Source of the DNA: Fodinibacter sp963800505
GTDB lineage: Bacteria > Actinomycetota > Actinomycetes > Actinomycetales > Dermatophilaceae
DNA: 64,000 nucleotides
NCBI GenBank assembly: GCA_963800505.1
Contig: CAWDBL010000007.1
Span: 124,001-188,000, forward strand
Direction of reading: 5' to 3'
Shown: piece by piece, positions 26,077 through 33,400 of the stretch
How positions within the stretch are numbered: the first letter of the stretch is position 1
Layout of the letters: each line of letters starts with the position of its first letter
Program-made: the position numbers and the translations under genes
The notes under the pieces: generated by a model
Database searches by the model: none
The model's input: only the letters and a program-made list of their open reading frames with translations
What the model was told of the DNA's origin: nothing

Positions 26077-26547
26077 GTGACCGCCGCCGCCCGCGTTCCC
26101 GTCGCAGTCCGACGACTGCACCCGGACGCGGGCGTTCCGGCATACAGCACCGACGGCGATGCCGGGGCCGACCTCACCAGCGTCGCGGAGGTGACGCTCG
26201 CGCCGGGGGAGCGCGCGCTGGTGCCGACCGGCATCGCCGTGGCGCTGCCACCCGGCACGGTGGGGCTCGTGCAGCCGCGCTCAGGGCTCGCGGCACGACA
26301 CGGCATCACGGTGGTCAACGCACCGGGAACGGTCGACTCCGGCTACCGCGGCGAGATCCTGGTCAACCTGGTCAACCTCGACCCGCGCGAGCCGTTCACG
26401 GTGCGGGTCGGCGACCGGATCGCGCAGCTCGTCGTGCAGCACTACCTGCACGCCGACTTCGACGACGTGGATTCGCTTCCGGACAGCGCCCGGGGGGAGA
26501 CTGGTCACGGATCCACCGGTGGGTTCGGCCTGCCCGACCCCCGCTGA
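26077..26547 (+). CDS. dut: Deoxyuridine 5'-triphosphate nucleotidohydrolase
   Basis: A 156-residue trimeric dUTPase, hydrolysing dUTP to dUMP and keeping uracil out of DNA. All five motifs are present: DAGADLTS, PRSGLAARHGI, GTVDSGYRGEI, RIAQLVV, and the C-terminal RGETGHGSTGGFG. GTG 26077 is the first usual start in frame. An upstream CTG with a better ribosome site (GGGAG) could add 11 residues. It follows the DUF4193 gene by 29 bp. Confidence 0.95.
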   Translation: MTAAARVPVAVRRLHPDAGVPAYSTDGDAGADLTSVAEVTLAPGERALVPTGIAVALPPGTVGLVQPRSGLAARHGITVVNAPGTVDSGYRGEILVNLVNLDPREPFTVRVGDRIAQLVVQHYLHADFDDVDSLPDSARGETGHGSTGGFGLPDPR

Positions 26548-26586
26548 GCCGCAGCACCCCAGACCACACCGAGGACGACCGCAGAC

Positions 26587-27354
26587 GTGAGCATCTTCAG
26601 AAGATCCAAGGCCTCCGACCGACCGGCCCCTGCCGACCCGGACGTCGAGCCGGCGTACGACGACCTCGACGACGAGGTCACCGAGGCCGACGAGACCCCC
26701 GCGCTGCTGGTCGACCGCTCCGACGGCCCCTTCGACGTCACCGAGGTCGACGGCCGTGGCGGCCGTGTCGACCTCGGCGCGCTGTGGATGCGCGGCGTGC
26801 CCGGCATGGAGCTGCGCCTCGAGATCGACCAGGCGACCCAGCTCGTCAACGCCGCGACCGCGGTCATCGACGACTCCGCGCTGCAGGTGCAGGCGTTCGC
26901 CGCTCCCCGCTCGGGGTCGCTGTGGGACGAGATCCGCGCCGAGATCGCCGCCGCGGTCGAGACCTCGGGCGGCACCGCCGAGGAGCACGTCGGTTCGCTC
27001 GGTGCCGAGCTGCGCACGCGGATGCCGTCCGCCGGCCCCGATGGCCGCACCGTCTTCGCTCCCGCCACGTTCCTCGGGATCGACGGCCCGCGCTGGTTCC
27101 TGCGTGGCGTGCTCTCCGGCCGTGCCGCCATCGACGAGGCCGCCGCCGCGCCGCTCGTCGAGGTCTTCAAGGCCGCCGTCGTCATCCGGGGCACCGACCC
27201 GATGGCGCCCCGCGAGCTGCTGCCGCTGGCCCTGCCCCGCGACGCGGAGGCCGCTGCTGCCGCCGAGACCGCGGCGCTGGACGCGCAGGACGAGGAGGAG
27301 CGCACCTCCCTCGACCCGTTCCAGCGCGGCCCCGAGATCACCGAGGTGCGCTGA
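26587..27354 (+). CDS. DUF3710 family protein
   Basis: A 255-residue soluble protein of the actinobacterial DUF3710 family (unknown function), recognised by the N-terminal FRRSK start, DGPFDVTEVDGRGGRVDLG and the central WDEIRAEIA segment. It is acidic overall. It starts 39 bp after dut, and its stop overlaps the next gene start (TGATG), so dut-DUF3710-OB-fold-DUF3159 look like one operon. Confidence 0.88.
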   Translation: MSIFRRSKASDRPAPADPDVEPAYDDLDDEVTEADETPALLVDRSDGPFDVTEVDGRGGRVDLGALWMRGVPGMELRLEIDQATQLVNAATAVIDDSALQVQAFAAPRSGSLWDEIRAEIAAAVETSGGTAEEHVGSLGAELRTRMPSAGPDGRTVFAPATFLGIDGPRWFLRGVLSGRAAIDEAAAAPLVEVFKAAVVIRGTDPMAPRELLPLALPRDAEAAAAAETAALDAQDEEERTSLDPFQRGPEITEVR

Positions 27355-27710
27355 TGGGCCTGCGCGAGCGGCTCCACGACCTCACCAAGACGCCCACGGA
27401 GGACCAGGCGGACGCTCTGCGCGAGCAGTCCGAGACGGCCGGGGGCGACGACCTCACCGCGCTCGCGCTGCGGCATCCGGCCACGGTCTGCGGCACGGTG
27501 CGCACCGTCACCCTGCCGCCTCGTCGCAGCGTGCCGGCATTGGTGGCCGAGGTCTGGGACGGCAACGGATCGGTCAACCTGATCTGGGTCGGCCGCCGGA
27601 TGATCGGCGGCATCGAGCCCGGGGTGTTCCTGCGGGCGCGGGGGCGCGTCACGTCGGTGCGGGGCACACCGACGATCTTCAACCCGGCCTACGAGATCGT
27701 GCCCAAGTGA
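27354..27710 (+). CDS. OB-fold nucleic acid-binding protein
   Basis: A 118-residue protein with an OB-fold in residues about 38-118 (VCGTVRTVTLPP ... VAEVWDGNGSVNLIWVGRR ... RARGRVTS). Proteins of this kind are conserved downstream of DUF3710 in actinobacteria. The function is unproved; nucleic acid binding is inferred from the fold. It overlaps both its upstream and downstream neighbours by a few bases. Confidence 0.85.
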   Translation: MGLRERLHDLTKTPTEDQADALREQSETAGGDDLTALALRHPATVCGTVRTVTLPPRRSVPALVAEVWDGNGSVNLIWVGRRMIGGIEPGVFLRARGRVTSVRGTPTIFNPAYEIVPK

Positions 27711-28423
27711 CCGACGAGCCCGGCGGGGTCGTGGCCGCGCCGACTCCCGACTCGGTCGAGGCGCTCATCCGCCACCGGCTGTCCACGGCGCTGGGCGGGT
27801 GGCGCGGGTCCGTCGAGACCGCCCTGCCGACGGTGGTCTTCGTCGCGTTCTGGACGTGGCAGCAGGACGTGAAGGTCGCGGCCGGAGCCGCGCTCGCGGT
27901 GGCGGTCGTGCTCGCCGTGGTGCGGGTCGTGCAGCACTCCTCGCTCTCGCACGTCGCCGGGGCGGTGTTCGCCACGGCGATCGCCGCGTTCTTCGCGGTG
28001 CGCTCGGGGCGGGCCGAGGCCGCGTTCCTGCCCGGCATCCTGACCAACGCCGCCTTCCTCGCGCTGACCCTGGTGTCGGTGGCGACCCGGTGGCCGGCCG
28101 TCGGCTTCATCGTCGGGGCCGGCGACCCACGCGCGCAGGAGGACCCGTTCGCCTGGCGGCGCGACCGCGGGATGGTGCGGGTGTGCGCCCGGCTGACGTG
28201 GGTGCTGATCGGGGTCTACGCGGTGCGGCTGCTGATCATGGTGCCGTTGTACCTCGCGGCGGAGGTGGCCTGGCTCGGGGTGGCCAAGATCGTGCTCGGC
28301 TGGCCGCTGTGGGTGGCGTCGATCGCGGTCATGGGGTGGATGCTGCTGTCGGGGCACACGCCGCTGGAGCCGGGGCAGGGTCCCGGGGCCGAGGCGTCGG
28401 AGGACGTCGAGGACAGCGCCTGA
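27707..28423 (+). CDS. DUF3159 family membrane protein
   Basis: A 238-residue integral membrane protein with about six spans and an acidic C-terminal tail. The start region SVETALPTVVFVAFW is typical of DUF3159. GTG 27707 overlaps the OB-fold stop by four bases (GTGA). In many actinobacteria this gene is followed directly by the two TrkA genes; here about 3.5 kb of other DNA intervenes. Confidence 0.88.
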   Translation: MTDEPGGVVAAPTPDSVEALIRHRLSTALGGWRGSVETALPTVVFVAFWTWQQDVKVAAGAALAVAVVLAVVRVVQHSSLSHVAGAVFATAIAAFFAVRSGRAEAAFLPGILTNAAFLALTLVSVATRWPAVGFIVGAGDPRAQEDPFAWRRDRGMVRVCARLTWVLIGVYAVRLLIMVPLYLAAEVAWLGVAKIVLGWPLWVASIAVMGWMLLSGHTPLEPGQGPGAEASEDVEDSA

Positions 28424-28500
28424 CGGTCTGGTGGTGTGGTGACCGCGTGCCTGAAAGTCGTTCGGCTGAGGCCGAACTGGGTCTGTGGATTGCTTGTGTA

Positions 28501-28516
28501 GCAAACAGGTGTTCGA
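28501..28516 (+). promoter_or_regulatory. Partial LexA (SOS) box and leaderless promoter of the HNH/DUF222 gene
   Basis: The sequence GCAAAC-AGGT-GTTCGA matches the actinobacterial SOS consensus TCGAAC-N4-GTTCGA fully in the right half and at four of six positions in the left half. It lies in the spacer between a possible -35 (TTGTGT, 28494-28499) and a good -10 (TATGAT, 28518-28523). The ATG at 28529 is only five bases past the -10, so the transcript would be leaderless. Confidence 0.6.
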
Positions 28517-28528
28517 TTATGATGAAGC

Positions 28529-30221
28529 ATGGCCATCGGGGGGTTGGGACTTGCGGAGCGTCGCTTCGCGATGGTGGCTGCGGCTGATGCGTTGGTGGGG
28601 TTCGGTGGGGCGGTGCGTGAGGCGTCGGATGGGCAGTTGGCGGCGGTGATGGGTGAGGCGGATGTGTTGGCGGCTCGGGCTGCGGCTGTGCGGGCGCAGG
28701 TGGCGGTGGAGGCGGTCCGGCGGGGTGTGGTCGCGGAGTCGGGGTTGAACGCGCACGGCGTGGGTGCGCGAGTGTGCGCGCTCGTTGCGGCAGGGTGGTG
28801 CGGGGCAGGTCGCGAAGCTGGCCACCGAGGTTGCCGGGGCTGGTCGTGCGGGTGGGTCGTTGGCGCCGGATGCTGCGGCGGAGCCGGACCCGGGTTCGCC
28901 GTTGGGGTTGGTGTGGGCTGGGGTGGCGGACGCGTCGGTGTCGCCGGGGTTGGCGTTGGCGGCGTTGGGTGAGGTGGCCCGGTTGGGGCCGCGCCTGGAG
29001 CCGGAGGCGGTGCCGACGGTGACGGCGGCGTTGCTGGGCTTGGGGACGGTGTGGGGTGCGGGTCAGATGCGGAAGCTGCGTCCGGCGATGATCGCCAGGT
29101 ACGGCGTGGCGGGTGAGCTGGACCGGGTGCAGGAGCGGTTGGTGTCGGTGGCGCGGTTGTCGCAGCCGTGGGTGGCGTCGGGGGATGTCACGGAGTACCA
29201 GCTGGTGGTCACGCCGGAGCAGGCGGCGGTGCTGGAGGCGGCGATCGGGCCGCTGAGTGCGCCGGCTCCGAACGAGGAGACCGGGCAGCGGGACCTGCGT
29301 CCGGCAGGGCAGCGGCGGGTGGAGGCGCTGGCGGAGGTGTGCCGCCGCTCCAGCGCCCTTGATGCGGACGGTCAGGGCGGCGACGGGCCGGCGGGGTCGG
29401 CGGCGGCGCTGCACGTGACCATCGCGTTGATCGGACCTGCAGGAGATGACCGGTGCGGGCACCGTGGCCGGGGCCGGTGCCGGTGGGGTGACCGAGGCCG
29501 GGGGCGCGATGGTGACCGGGGCGGGGGAGGTGCTGGGGTCGACCGCGACCGGGATCTGCTCTCGCCGGAGGTGCTGCGCCGGGTGGCGTGTGATGCGGCG
29601 TTGATCCCGCACGTGCTCGGCACGGCTGGGGAGGACCTGGACCTGGGGCGGGTGGTGCGGTTGTTCACTCGGGCGCAGCGGCGCCGGTTGTGGCGGCGGG
29701 ACCGGTGCTGCACGTTCCCGGGGTGCTCCAAACCTGCTTCGTGGACCAAGGCGCACCACGTGTTGCATTGGGCCGATGGTGGGCCTGTCGGATGTGGACA
29801 ATGCGGCGTTGTTGTGTCAGGACCACCACACGTTCGTGCACCGGCGACGGTTGTGGGCGCAGGTGCGTAAGACCCCCGATGAGCTGGGCCGGTACGTGGT
29901 CTGGGATCTGCACCCGGGCTCGTATGACCGGCAGCTGGAGTGGCTGGCTCGGCAACGCGCCGAGCACGACCCGCCACCATTGACCCGGCAGCGGCTGCTC
30001 AGCTGGTCGCTGCGGTCACCCACAGCGACGAAGCCGACCGGCGCATCGCCCAATACGACCTGGACCAGCTCAGCCGCGCCTGGCACGACCTGGACGACCA
30101 CGACGCGCACGGCCACGGCGGTTGGCGAGACGACGACCCCACCTACCGCGCCTGGCACGAGACCTACCTGACCACCGTCGGCGCCGGTCACCACACCGAG
30201 ACCCGCGGCGCGGTCGCCTGA
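28529..30221 (+). pseudogene. HNH endonuclease with DUF222 domain (13E12-repeat family), frameshifted
   Basis: Homology to the DUF222/HNH family runs through the whole interval but in changing frames. Frame shifts are needed near 28757, 29433, 29560, 29787 and 29970. The second and third compensate each other around a Gly/Ala-rich insert. The HNH core is split: CTFPGCSKPASWTKAHHVLHWADGG lies in one frame and DNAALLCQDHHTFVHRRR in the next. No in-frame nonsense codons are needed, so the decay looks recent. Third-position base use favours G over C, unlike the neighbours, which suggests horizontal origin. As read, it cannot make a full nuclease. Confidence 0.8.
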
Positions 30222-30245
30222 GGTGTCGGCGTCTCCACCGGCCCG

Positions 30246-30710
30246 GTGCCGGACGGTTTCGCCAAGGATCGACAGGACGCCTACCTGCGGGCCTTCGCCA
30301 GCAGCCTGACCGAGGTCCCTGGGGTTCGCGCCGCAGTGGAAGAGCTCCAAGCACGTGGTCACGACACCTGCGTGGCGTCCGGCAGCCACGAGCGGATGCG
30401 GCTGACGCTCGGCACGACCAACCTCCGCCCGCTGTTCGAGGGGCGCGTCTACTCCGCCGACGAGGTGGACCGAGGCAAGCCGGATCCCGACCTCTTCCTC
30501 TTCGCAGCACGGCGACGTGACCATGCGCCGGCATCGTGCGTGGTCGTCGAGGACAGCCCCTCCGGCGTCACGGAGGCCCGCGCCGCGGGCATGCGCGTCA
30601 TCGGGTACGCAGGGCTGACCCCGCGCGACTACCTCAGCAGCGCCGACGAGGTGCTCGACGACCTGACCGACCTCGTGGCGGCGGTCGATCGCCTGACGTC
30701 GGCGGGTTAG
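30246..30710 (+). CDS. HAD-superfamily hydrolase, N-terminally truncated
   Basis: A 154-residue remnant of a beta-phosphoglucomutase-like HAD hydrolase. Motif II (VASGSHERMR), motif III Lys (RGKPDPDLF) and motif IV (VVEDSPSGVTEA) are present. The first motif with the nucleophilic Asp (DxDGxxxDS) and most of the cap are missing, so it should be inactive. Homology begins directly after the stop of the HNH pseudogene, as if the 5' part was replaced by that element. GTG 30246 is a nominal start. Confidence 0.7.
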   Translation: MPDGFAKDRQDAYLRAFASSLTEVPGVRAAVEELQARGHDTCVASGSHERMRLTLGTTNLRPLFEGRVYSADEVDRGKPDPDLFLFAARRRDHAPASCVVVEDSPSGVTEARAAGMRVIGYAGLTPRDYLSSADEVLDDLTDLVAAVDRLTSAG

Positions 30711-31267
30711 AGGAACTGGGCCGGGTCGAACTCGGCGATCGGGATGATCCGCACGCGCGGCAGCCGCTCGTTGAAGGCCTGAACGTCGTACTCCAGGTCG
30801 AACGACTCCAACCCCCGCTCGACCAGGGGCACGAAGGCGCTGTTACGGAACTCGACGAAACCGAGCACGCCGACGCGTCGGCCGTCGAGGAGGTCACTGA
30901 CCTGCTCGACGAAGTCGCCGTCGTTGCTGACCAGCATCACGTCGGCCTCACGGCGACGCAGCTCCACCAGGGTGCGCTGGATCGCGATGTCGACGACCTT
31001 CTCGCCCGGCCCACCCGACAGGGGAATCGGCCGGTAGCCGATCGCCAACAGGGCCTGTACGAACGTCATCGGCAGCTCGCTGTTCGCCGCGAGGAAGAAC
31101 AGGCCCTGCGCCGGCTGGTCCCAGCGCTCCCGGGCGAACTGCAGCAGGCGCTCCCACCGCGGCCGCTCCTCGGGGCGGGGCCGCCGGCCGAGGATCGAGG
31201 TGCCCAGGGTGGCGTCGATGTTCTCGCCGTCGATGAGCACGTACGTGGTCCTGGTGTCCTCACCCAT
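30707..31267 (-). CDS. NYN domain (PIN-like) putative ribonuclease
   Basis: A 186-residue single NYN domain. Acidic residues typical of the metal site are seen in VLIDGENIDATLG (about 10-22) and MLVSNDGDFVEQV (about 110-122). The family includes RNA-processing nucleases of the LabA/MARF1 type. It is convergent with the HAD remnant (4-bp overlap) and divergent from a small secreted protein gene. The C-terminus runs FERGLESF-like to EFDPAQFL with no additional domain. Confidence 0.85.
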   Translation of the reverse strand: MGEDTRTTYVLIDGENIDATLGTSILGRRPRPEERPRWERLLQFARERWDQPAQGLFFLAANSELPMTFVQALLAIGYRPIPLSGGPGEKVVDIAIQRTLVELRRREADVMLVSNDGDFVEQVSDLLDGRRVGVLGFVEFRNSAFVPLVERGLESFDLEYDVQAFNERLPRVRIIPIAEFDPAQFL

Positions 31268-31347
31268 GCGCCGAGACTACGGCCTCGCCCACCACGGCGA
31301 CCCCGCCACCACGCCTCGGCAACGCGCCGGCTGGGTAGCGTGGTCGG

Positions 31348-31713
31348 ATGCCGACCGACGACGGGATCGCGAAGCGTGCCACCCGGTTGCTCTGGGCAAC
31401 CCTGGTAGCCGGTCTCCTCGTGCTCCTCGTCGGGGTGGGAGAGGCGCATGCCGGGCTGGACGCCGTCGTCGGTGAGAGCGGGTCACGCACCCTCGAAGTC
31501 GGGATCGAGAGCTGCAACGCACACCCACGGGTGGAGGTCGAGGAGACGGCAACGCAGGTGCGGCTCACCGCATTCGTCGACCGGCCCGGCATCCTCGACG
31601 GTTCCGACGACTGCCTGGACCACGCCATCATCACCCTGCGGGCACCCTTGAGCAACCGGGCCGTCGTCGACGGCTCGAGCAGGACGGAGGTGGCCCTGAG
31701 CGCTCCCGACTGA
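31348..31713 (+). CDS. Putative secreted or membrane-anchored protein, unknown
   Basis: A 121-residue protein I do not recognise. It has a basic start, one hydrophobic segment (about residues 14-32) and a possible signal-peptidase site after HAHA or EAHA. The mature part holds two Cys (ESCNAHP and DDCLDH) that could form a disulfide, and reads as a small beta-rich domain. It is divergent from the NYN gene across 80 bp. Confidence 0.6.
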   Translation: MPTDDGIAKRATRLLWATLVAGLLVLLVGVGEAHAGLDAVVGESGSRTLEVGIESCNAHPRVEVEETATQVRLTAFVDRPGILDGSDDCLDHAIITLRAPLSNRAVVDGSSRTEVALSAPD

Positions 31714-31716
31714 GGG

Positions 31717-31839
31717 CTACTTGTGGCCGAGGTCGATGTGGTTCTTGGCCGTGGCCTTGGCGTGCTTCTCGGCCCGCTTCTCCTTGATCGACTTGCTCGG
31801 CTTCTTCGACATGCTCTGTCGGGGGGACTTGTCGGCCAT
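31717..31839 (-). CDS. Small basic protein (40 residues), conserved in actinobacteria
   Basis: A 40-residue Lys/Arg-rich ORF reading MADKSPRQSMSKKPSKSIKEK near its start and ending HIDLGHK. I recognise the MADKSPRQ..SKKxxKSIKEKR pattern from many actinobacterial genomes, where it is an unnamed hypothetical. A GGGAG ribosome site lies upstream of ATG 31839. The C-terminal half is probably helical. It may bind nucleic acid or ribosomes, judging only from charge. It converges with the preceding secreted-protein gene. Confidence 0.75.
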   Translation of the reverse strand: MADKSPRQSMSKKPSKSIKEKRAEKHAKATAKNHIDLGHK

Positions 31840-31932
31840 GAGCTGCTCCCAGCGTGGGGGAACCTGGACGGCCCCGTCCATCGACAGTACGCCGATGTCG
31901 ACGCGAGCGCCGTCAGGCGCTGATCGGATCGC

Positions 31933-32637
31933 TCAGTCGTCGTCGTCGTCGGCGTTGTCGGTGTCACGCTTGTGCCGCTGACCGGGGCTGAGCAGTGTCT
32001 CCAACTCGGCCTCGACGTCGGGCGTGGTGATGAACAGCAGCTCGTCGAGCGGCTCGAGGGCGTCGTCGCGGCTCGGTGCGATGGGGTGTCCCTCACGGAT
32101 GATGCCGGTGAGCACCGTGTTGCCCGGCCACGGCACGTCACCGACGCGCGACCCGGAATAGGGGCTGCCGACCGGCAGCGTCATCTCGACCATCATCGCC
32201 TTGCCCTGCTGGAACTCGAAGATCCGCACGAGGTCGCCGACGCTCACGGCCTCCTCGACCAGCGCCGTCATCAGCCTCGGTGTCGAGACGGCGACGTCGA
32301 CGCCCCACGCCTCGTCGAACATCCACTCGTTCTTCGGGTTGTTCACCCGGGCCACGGTTCGCGGCACCCCGAACTCGGTCTTCGCCAGCAGCGACAGCAC
32401 CAGGTTCACCTTGTCGTCACCGGTGGCCGCGACGACCACGTCGCACTCGGCCAGCCCGGCCTCGGAGAGGGCCTCGATCTCGCAGGCGTCGGCCTGCAGC
32501 CAGCTGGCGTCGGGCACCTTCCGCACCCGCTCACCGTTGGCGTCGCGGTCGATGAGCAGCACGTGGTGGCCGTTGCGCAGCAGCTCGCGGGCGATGGACC
32601 GCCCGACACTGCCGGCTCCGGCGATGACGACGCGCAT
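31933..32637 (-). CDS. TrkA-family potassium uptake regulatory protein (CeoC type)
   Basis: A 234-residue protein with an N-terminal RCK Rossmann domain that binds NAD(H) or nucleotides (VVIAGAGSVGRSIARELL) and a C-terminal TrkA-C domain (about 150-215). The tail is strongly acidic (five Asp). The start ATG 32637 is where the Rossmann domain begins. It lies 19 bp after the second TrkA gene. Such pairs gate K+ transport with a membrane partner; the APC permease encoded divergently next door is a candidate partner. Confidence 0.9.
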   Translation of the reverse strand: MRVVIAGAGSVGRSIARELLRNGHHVLLIDRDANGERVRKVPDASWLQADACEIEALSEAGLAECDVVVAATGDDKVNLVLSLLAKTEFGVPRTVARVNNPKNEWMFDEAWGVDVAVSTPRLMTALVEEAVSVGDLVRIFEFQQGKAMMVEMTLPVGSPYSGSRVGDVPWPGNTVLTGIIREGHPIAPSRDDALEPLDELLFITTPDVEAELETLLSPGQRHKRDTDNADDDDD

Positions 32638-32656
32638 GGGGGATGGCCTTTCGGGG

Positions 32657-33319
32657 TCAGTGCGCCGGCGGCGGCGCGTCCAGGACGCGCTCCGCGACGG
32701 CGAGGTCCTCGCGCTTGAGCGCGATGTGGATGAGGTCACCCTCCTGGTAGACCGTGTCCGGCCCCGGGATCATCCCGTCGCCCAGCCGGGTGAGGTACGC
32801 GAGCCGGCCACTGGTGGCGGCCTCGAGGTCGGCCATCCGGTGCCCGATCCAGCCCGGCGACACCGGCATCTCGGCGATGACGATCTTCCCGGACGGGTCG
32901 GTGAACTCGGGGACGTGCCCTTGGGGGAGCAGCCGGCGCAGCATCTGGTCGCTGGTCCACTTCACCGTGGCGACCGTGGGGATGCCGAGCCGCTGGTAGA
33001 TCTCGGCACGGCCCGGGTCGTAGATGCGCGCCACGACGTGCTCGACGCCGTACTTCTCACGCGCCACGCGCGCCGCGAGGATGTTGGAGTTGTCACCGCT
33101 CGAGACCGCCGCGAAGGCGTAGGCGTGGTCGATGCCGGCCGCCCGCAGGGTGTCTCGGTCGAAGCCGACCCCGGTGACGGTGCGCCCCTCGAACGTGGTG
33201 CCCAGACGACGGAACGACGCCTCGTCCTGGTCGATGACGGCCACCTCGTGCCCCGCGTGCTCGATGGCCCGGGCGAGGGCCGCACCGACGCGGCCGCAGC
33301 CCATGATGACGAAGTGCAC
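32657..33319 (-). CDS. TrkA-family potassium uptake regulatory protein (CeoB type)
   Basis: A 220-residue RCK protein: Rossmann domain with IMGCGRVGAALARAIEHAGH (first 25 residues) and a TrkA-C domain (about 138-215). It is the first gene of the two-gene minus-strand operon and is divergent from the APC permease across about 80 bp, an arrangement common in actinobacteria. The GTG start 33319 immediately precedes the Rossmann strand. Confidence 0.9.
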   Translation of the reverse strand: MHFVIMGCGRVGAALARAIEHAGHEVAVIDQDEASFRRLGTTFEGRTVTGVGFDRDTLRAAGIDHAYAFAAVSSGDNSNILAARVAREKYGVEHVVARIYDPGRAEIYQRLGIPTVATVKWTSDQMLRRLLPQGHVPEFTDPSGKIVIAEMPVSPGWIGHRMADLEAATSGRLAYLTRLGDGMIPGPDTVYQEGDLIHIALKREDLAVAERVLDAPPPAH

Positions 33320-33400
33320 GATGCCGACGCTACACCGACGTCAGGTGCGCGGTGAGACTGTCCCGCAACCCACGCACCCCCCGGGAACACGCGGCATACA

